Origin: Reinekea blandensis MED297
GTDB lineage: Bacteria > Pseudomonadota > Gammaproteobacteria > Pseudomonadales > Natronospirillaceae
NCBI RefSeq assembly: GCF_000153185.1
Contig: NZ_CH724149.1
Span: forward strand, 671,661 to 735,660
Reading direction: 5' to 3'
Length of the DNA: 64,000 bases
Shown: positions 55,107-64,000 of the stretch, in pieces
How the letters are laid out: every line of letters begins with the position of its first letter
How positions within the stretch are numbered: position 1 is the stretch's first letter
Notes under the pieces: model-generated
The model's input: the letters and a program-made list of their open reading frames with translations, nothing else
What the model was told of the DNA's origin: nothing
The model's database searches: none
Program-made: the position numbers and the translations under genes

Positions 55107-57581
55107 ATGCCGAGTAAAACGTCCGCGGCCCCTAAACCGCAACTCACTGTCAAACAGTTCCAGGATTCTGTCGTTAAACACTTGCGATCGACACTGGGTA
55201 CCTATGAAGAAAAGGCATCCAAGCAGGCCTGGAACCAGGCGGTTTCAGCGGCCATAAATGAGTTTGTGTTCGATGGTGTCAGTCGGACGAGAAAGACGCA
55301 TGCCGCTAAAGATGCTCGCGCAGTGCACTACCTGTCATTGGAGTTCCTGATGGGGCGGTTGATGTCCAACAACCTGCATAATCTGGGTCTCTATGATATT
55401 GCCGACCAAGCCATGGCGAAACTGGGTCTCAACCTGGCCGACATTTTAGAAGAAGAGTCGGACATGGCGCTGGGTAACGGAGGTCTGGGTCGACTGGCGG
55501 CGTGCTTTATTGATTCTATGGCAACGCTGAACCTGCCGGCTGTTGGCTACGGCATTCACTATGAGCATGGGCTTTTCCGTCAGGAGTTTTTCAAAGGCCG
55601 TCAGGTGGAGCGACCTGATGAATGGCGTGAGTTTGGATCGGCCTGGGAAATCTGTCGTCCGGAGAGTCAACAGACCGTTAAGCTGTACGGCTATGTCGAA
55701 ACGGTTTATGACAATGGCGCCGCTCGAAAAGTCTGGCACCCGGGGCGTACTCTGCGTGCTATTCCGTGGGACATTCCAATTGTGGGTTACGGTGGTCGCA
55801 ATGTGAACGTACTTCGCCTGTGGGAATCTCGTGCGGACAAGTTCTTTGATTGGGACGTCTTTAACTCCGGCGGTTATGTGGACGCCTATGCCGAGTCGGT
55901 TCAGGCTGAAACGGTCTCCAAAGTGCTTTATCCCAATGATGAAACACCGGCCGGCAAAGAGCTGCGTTTGGTTCAGCAGTATTTCTTCTCTGCTGCCTCC
56001 ATTGCCGATGTCATGCGTCGATACAAGGCCGCACACGGAGATGATCTGACCAAGTTCGCCGATCTCAATGCGATGCAGTTAAACGATACGCACCCGGCGA
56101 TTGCGATTCCTGAGCTGATGCGGGTATTGGTCGATGAAGAAGGCCTGTCCTGGGACAAAGCCTGGGCCATGACACGTCAGACCTTTGCTTATACCAACCA
56201 CACGCTGTTACCGGAAGCTCTGGAAAAATGGCCTCTGAAGCTGATTGAAAAAGTATTGCCACGTCATCTGGAAATTATTTTTGAAATCAATGCTCGTTTC
56301 CTGAATGACGAAGTAGAAAACAAATGGCCTGGTAATGATGGCGTGAAACGTAAGCTGTCGATTATCGAAGAAGGCAGCGATCAGATGATCCGTATGGGGC
56401 ATCTGTCTGCGATCGGTTCTCATACTGTGAACGGTGTTGCTCAGATTCACTCTGAACTGGTTAAGAAAGATTTGTTCCCTGAACTGAACGAGCTCTGGCC
56501 TGGCAAGTTCGTTAACGTGACCAACGGCATCACGCCCCGACGTTGGATGAAAGCCTGTAACCCAAGATTGTCGACGTTGATCGAAAAACACATTGATGAC
56601 GACTGGCCGCGGTACCTTGATAAGCTCGAAGGCTTGAAAAAATTTGCCGATGACGCTGAGTTTCAGAAAGAGTACATGGCGATCAAACACGCCAACAAAG
56701 AAGACATGGTTAAGGTGATCAAAGAGCTGACCGATATTGATGTCAGTGCCGATGCCATCTTCGATGTGCAGATTAAACGCTTGCATGAGTACAAACGCCA
56801 GCACCTGAACCTGCTGCACATCATGGCGTTGTATCGTCGCTTGCTGATCGATCCGAACTACGACATGCACCCGCGCGTCTTCATCTTCGGCGCCAAAGCG
56901 GCACCGGGTTATAAGATGGCTAAAGACATCATTTTTGCGATCAATAAGGTTGCAGAAAAAGTCAATAACGATCCGCGCATCAAAGACAAACTCAAGGTCG
57001 TTTTCCTGCCAAACTACCGGGTGTCACTTGCAGAAAAACTGATTCCGGCGGCTGACGTTTCTGAGCAGATTTCTCTGGCCGGGAAGGAAGCTTCCGGAAC
57101 CGGTAACATGAAGCTGGCTCTGAATGGCGCCATTACGCTGGGCACGATGGACGGGGCTAACATTGAGATTGCCGAGGAAGCGGGTCGTGAAAACGTCGTG
57201 ATCTTCGGTATGGAAGTTGATGATGTGGTCGCACTGCAGGAGAAGGGCTACAACCCGGGTGATTATTACCGGGGCAATGATGAGTTGAAAGCGGTGTTGG
57301 ATTGGCTGGAAGGCGATTTCTTTACACCGGGTGAACCGGGCCTGCTGGCCGAAGTGAAGCGTAATCTGGTTGAACAGGATCCGTTCATGGTTCTACCAGA
57401 TTTCGAAAGCTACTGTGAAGCGCACCAGAAAATTGATTCGCTATACCGGGATCAAAAAGCCTGGGCGCGAGCGGCGATCATCAACACGGCCAGTCTTGCG
57501 AAGTTCAACTCGGACCGTTCAATTGCCGATTACGCGGATTATATCTGGCATATGAAAGGTGTTCCGGCGGCGGCAAAATAA
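55107..57581 (+). CDS. glgP: Glycogen/maltodextrin phosphorylase
   Basis: This 824-residue GT35 enzyme releases glucose-1-phosphate from alpha-glucans. Motifs are YLSLEFLMGR, the GNGGLGRLAACF nucleotide-fold loop, AALQLNDTHPAI-type (MQLNDTHPAIAIPELMR), and the PLP site EASGTGNMKLALNGA with its Lys. ATG 55107 has AGGTGG eight bases upstream; a GTG at 55095 adds four residues. No other glycogen genes are in the window, and a strong terminator follows. Confidence 0.96.
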   Translation: MPSKTSAAPKPQLTVKQFQDSVVKHLRSTLGTYEEKASKQAWNQAVSAAINEFVFDGVSRTRKTHAAKDARAVHYLSLEFLMGRLMSNNLHNLGLYDIADQAMAKLGLNLADILEEESDMALGNGGLGRLAACFIDSMATLNLPAVGYGIHYEHGLFRQEFFKGRQVERPDEWREFGSAWEICRPESQQTVKLYGYVETVYDNGAARKVWHPGRTLRAIPWDIPIVGYGGRNVNVLRLWESRADKFFDWDVFNSGGYVDAYAESVQAETVSKVLYPNDETPAGKELRLVQQYFFSAASIADVMRRYKAAHGDDLTKFADLNAMQLNDTHPAIAIPELMRVLVDEEGLSWDKAWAMTRQTFAYTNHTLLPEALEKWPLKLIEKVLPRHLEIIFEINARFLNDEVENKWPGNDGVKRKLSIIEEGSDQMIRMGHLSAIGSHTVNGVAQIHSELVKKDLFPELNELWPGKFVNVTNGITPRRWMKACNPRLSTLIEKHIDDDWPRYLDKLEGLKKFADDAEFQKEYMAIKHANKEDMVKVIKELTDIDVSADAIFDVQIKRLHEYKRQHLNLLHIMALYRRLLIDPNYDMHPRVFIFGAKAAPGYKMAKDIIFAINKVAEKVNNDPRIKDKLKVVFLPNYRVSLAEKLIPAADVSEQISLAGKEASGTGNMKLALNGAITLGTMDGANIEIAEEAGRENVVIFGMEVDDVVALQEKGYNPGDYYRGNDELKAVLDWLEGDFFTPGEPGLLAEVKRNLVEQDPFMVLPDFESYCEAHQKIDSLYRDQKAWARAAIINTASLAKFNSDRSIADYADYIWHMKGVPAAAK

Positions 57582-57600
57582 GTCGCTGAGCAGGACCGGA

Positions 57601-57628
57601 AAGGAGCGCATTAGCGCTCCTTTTTTTT
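57601..57628 (+). terminator. Intrinsic terminator of glgP
   Basis: AAGGAGCGC pairs with GCGCTCCTT around ATTA, followed by a run of eight T. Confidence 0.88.
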
Positions 57629-57660
57629 GATTTTTTTCGCCAGTTCTGCCAAAGACGGTT

Positions 57661-58599
57661 TCAGTAACCTTGCTCAAAGTTGACGATTGGCACGGCTGCA
57701 CCGGCGTCTTTTTTGCGAAGGTTCCGGGCGGTGATCTCCGCCGCAGAGTCGATTGAGGTCGGTGCCGAGATGTGTGGTAACACCTGGATTTTTTCATGCC
57801 GCCAGAATGGGTGTTCTGCCGGGAGCGGTTCCTGTTTAAAAACATCGAGGACCGCGTAGCTTAACAATCCAGACTCCAACGCTGTTATCAGGTCCGATTC
57901 ATTGACGGTCGGTCCCCGGCCAAAGTTAATCACTTTCATTCCGGACTGGCATTGACGCCATTCGGCTAAGGTAAGCAGATCGCGCGTGGCTGAGGTCAGT
58001 GGTAACAGGTTCAGCAGAATATCGCTTTCGGCCAGAACGTCGCTCAGTCCTGCCGGGCCAAAGGTGTGGCGGAACTCCGAGTCGGGTTTGGCGGTTCGGC
58101 TCCAACCGAAGATCTGAAACCCCTGTTCCGACAGACGCTTCGCACAGGCAGAGCCCAGCTCTCCGAGACCGAGAATTCCTACAGTGCAATGCTCGGTGGG
58201 GCGATAGGGGTGCGCCTGCCAAATGGCACTTTGTTGTTGGGCGGCGTACAAATGCATGTCGCGATGGAGGTATAGGCACCAGAGCAGGGCCGACTCCGCC
58301 ATGGTTGCGGACAAACGCGGATCGATCAGACGGGTGACTTCAATGGCGGAACCGGCGAAGGTATCGACCAGCTTTTCGACGCCAGCCCAAACACTTTGGA
58401 CCCATTCCAGAGAGGGAAACTCCGCCAGCTGTTGAGGGGACGGGTTCGCGACGACCGCAAAACGAACGGACGCCTTTTCGTACTCGGGTAGTTCATCCGG
58501 TGCACAGAACTGGTACTCCGGTACACGGTCGGTGAGTGCCTGAATCCATTGCTGGACCTCAGCCGAGGGGATTTGCCCGATGACTGGTATGTGCTTCAT
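57661..58599 (-). CDS. ghrA: D-2-hydroxyacid dehydrogenase (glyoxylate/hydroxypyruvate reductase A-like)
   Basis: This 312-residue NAD(P)-dependent dehydrogenase matches the length of GhrA. The Rossmann motif is GILGLGELGSACAKRL, with RTAKPD after it, suggesting NADPH preference. Catalytic residues appear in NFGRGPTV (Arg), VFKQEPLPAEHPFW (Glu) and LPHISAPT (His). It reduces glyoxylate and hydroxypyruvate. The upstream VOC gene overlaps it by 4 bp. Confidence 0.92.
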   Translation of the reverse strand: MKHIPVIGQIPSAEVQQWIQALTDRVPEYQFCAPDELPEYEKASVRFAVVANPSPQQLAEFPSLEWVQSVWAGVEKLVDTFAGSAIEVTRLIDPRLSATMAESALLWCLYLHRDMHLYAAQQQSAIWQAHPYRPTEHCTVGILGLGELGSACAKRLSEQGFQIFGWSRTAKPDSEFRHTFGPAGLSDVLAESDILLNLLPLTSATRDLLTLAEWRQCQSGMKVINFGRGPTVNESDLITALESGLLSYAVLDVFKQEPLPAEHPFWRHEKIQVLPHISAPTSIDSAAEITARNLRKKDAGAAVPIVNFEQGY

Positions 58600-59009
58600 T
58601 GTGCAAAAACTCCGTCATCCGTTGTGAATCCTTTGATTTCGATGGCATTACCGCTGGGGTCTGCAATAAAGAACGTCCCCTGTTCTCCCGGTTCACCGGC
58701 AAAGCGCAGCGTCGGTTCAAGTAAGAAGCTGACTTCTTGTTGTTTCAGTCGTTCAACGAGCTGGCGCCACTCAATCATGTCCAGGATGACGCCAAAATGT
58801 GGCATCGGCACCGGCTGACCGGCGACAGAACCGGTAGCCGTCGGTTGAATAGGTTGGCCGATGTGACAGCTCAACTGATGCCCATAGAGATCGAAATCGA
58901 CCCAGGTCTCGGTACTGCGACCTTCAGCGGCACCGAGTACCCCGGAATAGAACTGTCGGGTTTCGGCCAGGTCGGTTACGTGAAAGGCCAGATGAAAACT
59001 TGGTGACAT
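58596..59009 (-). CDS. VOC-superfamily (glyoxalase/dioxygenase-fold) protein
   Basis: This 137-residue protein has two VOC modules with FHLAFHVTDLAETRQFYSGV (first metal His), HFGVILDMIEW and the final FFIADPSGNAIEIKGF (catalytic Glu). Members include glyoxalase I, antibiotic-binding proteins and small dioxygenases; the substrate cannot be told here. It is translated just before the ghrA-like gene, which may hint at handling of a reactive small carbonyl. Confidence 0.88.
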   Translation of the reverse strand: MSPSFHLAFHVTDLAETRQFYSGVLGAAEGRSTETWVDFDLYGHQLSCHIGQPIQPTATGSVAGQPVPMPHFGVILDMIEWRQLVERLKQQEVSFLLEPTLRFAGEPGEQGTFFIADPSGNAIEIKGFTTDDGVFAQ

Positions 59010-59200
59010 GGTTTGCTCCCTGTAAATAAAACGCCCCCTTTGCAGGTTGGGACGACGGTCATCTTTGCATATTTTCGACGATCTTTCAGAGGGTTCTCTT
59101 AACCCCGGCTCAAGTCGGGTGAACGCCTGCGATTGGGATTGGGTCGCTTTACTGTCGGCATATGGCCCCCTATGATGAAGAAAAACTTCTGGAAACTTAC

Positions 59201-59920
59201 ATGAAGCAGTCGCTGTTTGATGTTCGCTGTGAGTGGGGCGAACACGGTGTCACAAAGCTAAGCGATGAGTGTGATGTTGTCATCATTGTTGATGTCCTGT
59301 CTTTTTCAACCTGCGTCAGTCTGGCTTGTGAGCGGGGCGCCCGGGTATACCCGGGTCAACCGGGTGATCCTGACAGTGCGGCCTATGCTGAGTCGCTTGG
59401 TGCTCGTCTGGCGGTGAAACGCTCGCAATGGCGTCCGGATTCCGGCGCACTTTGCCTGTCACCGGTGTCGATGCAGTCATTACAGCGTCACGAACGACTG
59501 GTGCTGCCATCACCCAATGGTGCGGTCTTGTCGCAGATGGCCGGCCATACTCCGGTCATCGCCGGATGTTTGAGAAATGCGCGCGCTGTAGCGGCCGCCG
59601 CGATGCATCTGGGGTCTACCATCGGGGTCATTCCGGCAGGTGAACGCTGGGAAGATGGTACTTTGCGCCCCGCCTGGGAGGATCTGGTCGGTGCGGGTGC
59701 CATCATCAATGAACTGGACGGTGAACGTTCACCTGAGGCGGCTGTAGCCGAAATGGCCTATCTGAGCGTGGTTGGGGAAGTCAGTTCTCGTATGTTGAAA
59801 ACCGTGTCGGGGCGGGAGCTGGTTGAGCGAGGTTTTAAAGAAGACGTACTGATGGCCTGTGAGGAAAATGTCGACAACGGCGCGCCGAGGTTGGTTGATG
59901 GTGCGTTTCTGGCGCCATAA
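59201..59920 (+). CDS. 2-phosphosulfolactate phosphatase (ComB family)
   Basis: This 239-residue protein is of the ComB family, the Mg-dependent phosphatase of sulfolactate and coenzyme M synthesis. Motifs are EWGEHGV, VIIVDVLSFSTCVSLA, RLVLPSPNGAVLSQ, VIPAGERWEDGTLRPAWED and the closing GVGAIINEL-type segment (GAGAIINELDG). ATG 59201 fits the family's usual N-terminus; ATG 59162 adds 13 residues and neither start has a strong ribosome-binding site. No other ComA/ComC-type gene is nearby, so the actual substrate may differ. Confidence 0.87.
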   Translation: MKQSLFDVRCEWGEHGVTKLSDECDVVIIVDVLSFSTCVSLACERGARVYPGQPGDPDSAAYAESLGARLAVKRSQWRPDSGALCLSPVSMQSLQRHERLVLPSPNGAVLSQMAGHTPVIAGCLRNARAVAAAAMHLGSTIGVIPAGERWEDGTLRPAWEDLVGAGAIINELDGERSPEAAVAEMAYLSVVGEVSSRMLKTVSGRELVERGFKEDVLMACEENVDNGAPRLVDGAFLAP

Positions 59921-59931
59921 CCTCACCGTAT

Positions 59932-61425
59932 TTACGCGGTTTGACCAATGAACTCGATCAGCTCGGTTATCGGCATTGGCGTCGCCATAAAATAGCCCTG
60001 TACCTCATCGCAGTGCATGTCGGTCAGTAAGGTTAACTGATCTTGCTGCTCAATGCCTTCGGCAACGACCGTGAGATCGAAGGCCCGGGCCATGGAGATA
60101 ATGGCAGTCACAATGGCCGCGACCTGAGATTGGTTCATCATATCCCGGGTGAACGAGCGATCGATTTTAATTTCGTTGACCGGCAGGTCTTTGAGCATGG
60201 TGAGCGACGTGTATCCGGTCCCGAAGTCGTCAATGGAAAACTGAATACCGGAGCGGTGCAGTCGGTTGATCGCATCGGCGCTGTGTTGGAGGTTCGCAAG
60301 CGTTGCGGTTTCGGTAATTTCAATTTGCAGGTAAGGCGACAGTCGTGGTGATTGATTGAGCATGTGAGTCAGTCGCTCAAACAGCGGAGGGCTGTTGAAC
60401 TCAACTGCGGAGATATTAATCGACACCCTTGGAATTGCGTGGCCCAACAGTCCTGATTCCGCTAGTTCTTGAGTGCACCGTTGAATCACCTGTTCAGTAA
60501 TTTCTGCACTGAGTCCGTATTCCTCAGCTAATGGAATGAACTCGTCTGGTGGAATTGCGCCCTTGGTGGGGTGCTGCCATCGAACCAGCGCTTCGACCCC
60601 GGTAACCTGTTGGTCGGGCAATGAAAACTGAGGCTGATACACAACCGTCATCTGTTGTTGCGTGAGTGCCAGACGCAGGTCAGAAAGCAGATTACGTCTT
60701 TGCGTTTCTTTGAGGCTCAGTTCAGCATGATGGAACTCCGTGCTGCCTCGATAATGTTGTTTAGCCCGGGCCAGGGCATTGGCGCAGGCTGACATCAAGC
60801 GCTTGGCGGTGTTGCCATCGGCTGGAGCCAATGCAACCCCAAAGGTGTGGCTGAGCGGTACGGAAAGTCCGGTTTCGACTTCTTGTAATGCCTGCCTGAG
60901 CAGAACAATTTGCTGATCGATATTACCCGGATCTTTAGGCGTCCAGAAGGCCAAAGCAAACTGATCGGCACCAACACGGCCAATCAATACTTCCGAAGAA
61001 TAGGTACTTAGCAGTTGATCCGCCGTGGCACTCAGAACGCGGTCGCCGTTCTCATATCCGTGTTGGGTGTTGATGTTTCCGAATGCATCGATGTCGGTAT
61101 AGATCACCATCAGATGATGATCCGGGCGTGGTCTTTGCAATAAGGAATCTAGGCGCTGTTTGAACAGGTAATGACGCAACAAATGGGTTAACGGATCGAG
61201 CTGATTCTGTTTTTCGAAGGCCTTCAGGGATCTCAGTACCAGCAGATACAATAACAAGCTGGTGACCAGAATGAAAAACCATCCCTTAGCGGTCTGTACA
61301 CGGCTGATCAGATCGGCATCGTGGATCAGCCATCCGACCAGAGTGTCCGAAAATAATATCCAAAGGCTGCCGTACAGGGCGTAGGCCAGGGAGATTCTGA
61401 TGGCAGACCGAAGCTTTGTGGGCAT
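59932..61425 (-). CDS. EAL-domain cyclic di-GMP phosphodiesterase with degenerate GGDEF domain
   Basis: This 497-residue membrane protein has two N-terminal helices (about 10-32 and 47-66) with a short periplasmic loop. The GGDEF domain (about 75-230) has GADQF at 152-156 in place of GGDEF, so it should not make cyclic di-GMP. The EAL domain (about 245-495) has EALVRW at 278, NISAVEF, EITETA, IDDFGTGYTSLTML, KIDRSF and AEGIE, so it looks active. It would lower cyclic di-GMP, opposing the cyclase at 9821-12559. Confidence 0.92.
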   Translation of the reverse strand: MPTKLRSAIRISLAYALYGSLWILFSDTLVGWLIHDADLISRVQTAKGWFFILVTSLLLYLLVLRSLKAFEKQNQLDPLTHLLRHYLFKQRLDSLLQRPRPDHHLMVIYTDIDAFGNINTQHGYENGDRVLSATADQLLSTYSSEVLIGRVGADQFALAFWTPKDPGNIDQQIVLLRQALQEVETGLSVPLSHTFGVALAPADGNTAKRLMSACANALARAKQHYRGSTEFHHAELSLKETQRRNLLSDLRLALTQQQMTVVYQPQFSLPDQQVTGVEALVRWQHPTKGAIPPDEFIPLAEEYGLSAEITEQVIQRCTQELAESGLLGHAIPRVSINISAVEFNSPPLFERLTHMLNQSPRLSPYLQIEITETATLANLQHSADAINRLHRSGIQFSIDDFGTGYTSLTMLKDLPVNEIKIDRSFTRDMMNQSQVAAIVTAIISMARAFDLTVVAEGIEQQDQLTLLTDMHCDEVQGYFMATPMPITELIEFIGQTA

Positions 61426-61505
61426 AAGCGTTGGCGCGGAGTGTGAGCATCAAGAATAGACTGTCGTAAAAGACTTTGTCCAGACATCCAATGAACGGTG
61501 TAAGT

Positions 61506-61530
61506 TGACCGACCCAGGACGAGTCGGTCA
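61506..61530 (-). other. Hairpin downstream of deoB
   Basis: TGACCGAC pairs perfectly with GTCGGTCA around a 9-nt loop, 7 bp after the deoB stop. The following minus-strand bases (ACTTACACC) are not U-rich, so termination strength is uncertain. Confidence 0.45.
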
Positions 61531-61537
61531 GAATCGA

Positions 61538-62785
61538 TTAAGCAGCATTGGCCTTAGGCTTCATTGTGGGTAAAAAGCTTTCTCCATAATCCATGGCTTC
61601 CAGGCCGAAGTAGTCCGCAATCGTTTGGCCGATGTCGGCAAAGGAGTTTCTCAACCCCAGATTGGCACTTTCGCGGTTCTTGCAATAGACAATGACCGGG
61701 ATGTGCTCACGCGTGTGATCGCTTCCCGGCCAGGTCGGGTCGCAACCATGATCGGCCGTGAAAATTACCAGGTCATCATCATCGACAGCGTCGAGCAACT
61801 CCGGCACCCGCTTGTCGAAATACTCGAGTGCAGCCGCATAGCCCGGAACGTTGCGGCGGTGGCCATAACTTGAGTCGAAATCAACAAAGTTGGTAAAAAC
61901 TATGCTGCGATCCGGTGCGTCCTGAATCACCTCCAGTGTTTTATCAAACAAAGGACCCAAGCCGGTGGCTTTGTATTTTTGGGTGATGCCGGTATGGGCA
62001 TAGATGTCGGCGATTTTCCCGATTGAGATCACTTCGCCGCCAGCCTCAGCCAGTTTTTGCAGTACGGTTTTGGATGGCGGTTCAACGGCCAGATCTTTGC
62101 GGTTACCGGTACGTTCAAACGTGTCTGCATCATCGCCGATAAAGGGTCGGGCAATGACGCGTCCGATGTTGTACTCGTTGACCAGTTCTCGGGCGACTTC
62201 ACAAAGTTCGTAGAGTCGATCCAAGCCAAAGCTTTCTTCATGGCAGGCTATCTGAAACACGCTGTCAGCCGAGGTATAGACAATCGGCTTGCCGGTTTCC
62301 ATATGCTCTTCACCCAAGCGCTGAATGATTTCAGTACCGGAGGCATGACAATTACCGAGGATGCCGGGTACTCCGGTTTTTTCGATAAAGGCATCGAGCA
62401 TGGACTGTGGGAAAGACTGTTCTTTTTCAGAAAAATATCCCCAGTCAAACAAGACCGGAACCCCGGCAATTTCCCAGTGTCCGCTGGGTGTGTCTTTGCC
62501 GGAAGAGAGTTCTTCAGCAAAGCCGTAACTGCCGATGGTCGCATCGGTTGTTGTCAGCCCTTCCGGGGTTTGACCGCCGGCGCTTTCGGTAGCAGCGTTC
62601 ACTAATCCCAAACGGGTGAAGTTAGGCAGCTTCAACGGCCCCTCGCGATCCGTATCGGCCTGACCGCGTGCGCATTGCTGAGCAATGTGCCCCAGCGTAT
62701 TAGCGCCTACGTCGCCAAATTTGTCAGCATCCCGGGTTGCGCCGATGCCAAAGGAATCAAGCACCATAATGTGAACGCGTTTCAT
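61538..62785 (-). CDS. deoB: Phosphopentomutase
   Basis: This 415-residue manganese enzyme interconverts ribose- or deoxyribose-1-phosphate and the 5-phosphates. Motifs are [11 protein letters not shown] (metal), the phosphorylation-loop [35 protein letters not shown] (metal ligands) and [22 protein letters not shown] precedes the ATG. It lies 32 bp after deoA on the same strand; together they channel thymidine and other nucleosides to pentose phosphate metabolism. Confidence 0.97.
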   Translation of the reverse strand: MKRVHIMVLDSFGIGATRDADKFGDVGANTLGHIAQQCARGQADTDREGPLKLPNFTRLGLVNAATESAGGQTPEGLTTTDATIGSYGFAEELSSGKDTPSGHWEIAGVPVLFDWGYFSEKEQSFPQSMLDAFIEKTGVPGILGNCHASGTEIIQRLGEEHMETGKPIVYTSADSVFQIACHEESFGLDRLYELCEVARELVNEYNIGRVIARPFIGDDADTFERTGNRKDLAVEPPSKTVLQKLAEAGGEVISIGKIADIYAHTGITQKYKATGLGPLFDKTLEVIQDAPDRSIVFTNFVDFDSSYGHRRNVPGYAAALEYFDKRVPELLDAVDDDDLVIFTADHGCDPTWPGSDHTREHIPVIVYCKNRESANLGLRNSFADIGQTIADYFGLEAMDYGESFLPTMKPKANAA

Positions 62786-62817
62786 AAATCTACCCTCTCT
62801 TTAATCGGTATGGACGA

Positions 62818-64000
62818 TCAGCGAATCGTCTCATAAACGCTTTGCGGTGCAGCCGTCGCTTCCGCAGAAATTTCAATGGCCTCCAGCAGTTTTTGACGCA
62901 CGTCGTCAAACTGCTGTTGGTTCTGCACGTGCACGCTCATCAGGGCGTCGCCAGCGTTGACGGCTTCACCGATCTTAACAATGTTGTCCAGGCCGACCGC
63001 ATGGTCGATGACCTGGTCGGCCCGTGAGCGACCACCACCGAGCTGAACCACCGCCAACCCGATGTCGCGGGTTTTAATGCCGCTGACATAACCTGAGGTT
63101 GGGGCCGGAAGATCCAGGATCAATGGCGCTTTAGGTAAATAGCTGTCCATGTTTTCAACAAAATCGGCAGGACCACCCAGCGCGCTCACCATCTGGCTGA
63201 AGACATCCAGCGCTTTGCCATTATCCAGAACCGTTTCAAGCATTGTTTCGGCTTCGGCCGTGGTGGCGGCCAGCTTGGCTGAACACAGCATTTCAGCGCA
63301 CAGCGCAATGGTGACGGCTTTCAGTGCCGGGTCCGGATTATCGTTTTGCAGGAAGCGAACGGCTTCACGGACTTCTACCGCATTACCTGCAGAACGGGCC
63401 AGAACCTGGTTCATATCGGTCAGTAACGCCGTTGTCTGTGTTCCGGCGCCGTTGGCAACGTGTACGATAGACTCTGCTAACGCTTTGCTGTCTTCATAGG
63501 TAGGCATAAAGGCGCCGTCACCAACTTTGACGTCCATAACCAAGGCATCAAGACCGGCCGCCAGCTTCTTGGATAAGATCGATGCCGTAATCAGGTCGAT
63601 GCTTTCGACGGTCGCGGTGACATCGCGAATGCCGTAAAACCGTTTGTCAGCGGGGGCCAGATTGCCGGTTTGTCCGATAATCGCCACGCCGACGTCTTTT
63701 ACGATCTGTTTGAAACGTTCATTGTCCGGGTAAGGGTCGTAGCCCGGGATGCTTTCAAATTTATCCAGCGTGCCGCCGGTATGACCCAGTCCCCGACCGG
63801 AAATCATGGGGACAAAGCCACCGCAAGCGGCGACCATGGGACCGAGCATCAGGCTGACGACATCACCGACGCCGCCGGTCGAGTGCTTGTCGACCACCGG
63901 GCCGTCCAGGTCGTCCCATTGCATCACGGTGCCGGAATCACGCATGGCCAACGTCAATGCCACCCGTTCATCGATCGACATACCCTGAAAGAAGGTGGCC
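62818..64000 (-). CDS. deoA: Thymidine phosphorylase, N-terminus cut by window edge
   Basis: This reads open from the right edge through 393 residues to a stop at 62818; about 45 N-terminal residues are missing from the roughly 440 of the family. Motifs are [14 protein letters not shown] (phosphate and thymidine site), [35 protein letters not shown] and the C-terminal [16 protein letters not shown] region. It cleaves thymidine to thymine and deoxyribose-1-phosphate, which deoB then handles. Confidence 0.96.
   Translation of the reverse strand, partial: ATFFQGMSIDERVALTLAMRDSGTVMQWDDLDGPVVDKHSTGGVGDVVSLMLGPMVAACGGFVPMISGRGLGHTGGTLDKFESIPGYDPYPDNERFKQIVKDVGVAIIGQTGNLAPADKRFYGIRDVTATVESIDLITASILSKKLAAGLDALVMDVKVGDGAFMPTYEDSKALAESIVHVANGAGTQTTALLTDMNQVLARSAGNAVEVREAVRFLQNDNPDPALKAVTIALCAEMLCSAKLAATTAEAETMLETVLDNGKALDVFSQMVSALGGPADFVENMDSYLPKAPLILDLPAPTSGYVSGIKTRDIGLAVVQLGGGRSRADQVIDHAVGLDNIVKIGEAVNAGDALMSVHVQNQQQFDDVRQKLLEAIEISAEATAAPQSVYETIR

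Overview
This window is an ordinary chromosomal stretch from a gammaproteobacterium of moderately high G+C. The gene neighbourhoods amiC-mutL-miaA-hfq-hflX-hflK-hflC-hisZ-purA-rnr-rlmB, secB-grxC-rhodanese, gpmI-envC-ctpA-YibQ and tldD-pmbA are typical of the group. The combination of HisZ, a MoxR/Bat operon, GGDEF/EAL proteins and SecB points to an Oceanospirillales/Pseudomonas-like free-living, probably marine or aquatic, bacterium; the exact genus cannot be read from the sequence. I see no tRNA, rRNA, phage, insertion sequence or CRISPR array.

Layout. 1-992: PfkB kinase cut by the left edge, divergent from mrcB. 1098-6446: mrcB, a TPR lipoprotein, a DUF523 protein and a DUF389 membrane protein, ending at a bidirectional terminator shared with glnA. 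6578-9830: glnA with a sigma-54 promoter and NtrC-like sites, divergent from thiI. 9821-13826: an envelope/redox/signalling operon on the minus strand (rhodanese, grxC, secB, PAS-GGDEF diguanylate cyclase). 14063-21552: gpmI, a small unknown gene, a Nudix hydrolase, envC, ctpA, YibQ-like deacetylase, a DUF2799 lipoprotein and a TatD DNase. 21581-24267: an outer-membrane beta-barrel coupled to a voltage-gated-type K+ channel, and a catalytically degenerate SGNH protein. 24369-31569: tldD-pmbA, cysK, yigZ, an acyltransferase and a CoA-disulfide/persulfide reductase. 31571-47448: queG, then the long tsaE to rlmB cluster covering tRNA modification, cell-wall amidase, mismatch repair, RNA chaperone, membrane protease control, histidine and purine synthesis, and RNA decay/modification. 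47449-54028: a six-gene MoxR-DUF58-DUF4381-BatA-BatB/C-BatD operon. 54176-61425: FAS1 protein, glycogen phosphorylase, GhrA-like dehydrogenase, VOC protein, ComB-like phosphatase and an EAL protein. 61538-64000: deoB and deoA (cut by the right edge), the nucleoside catabolism pair.

Most genes are housekeeping. The most unusual signal is the pmbA-cysK intergenic region (27085-27291). It carries two near-identical palindromic repeats flanking a 26-position stem capped by two hairpins. Every non-Watson-Crick pair in that stem, and the one in the first palindrome, is of the A-C type on the plus strand and so becomes a G-U wobble on the minus strand, as expected of a structured RNA in the cysK transcript. 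Other points of note are an SGNH protein that has lost its Ser and Asn active-site residues, a 10-bp perfect inverted repeat around the promoter of the persulfide reductase gene, a probable leaderless or near-leaderless mrcB transcript, and a hisZ promoter nested with the hflC terminator.
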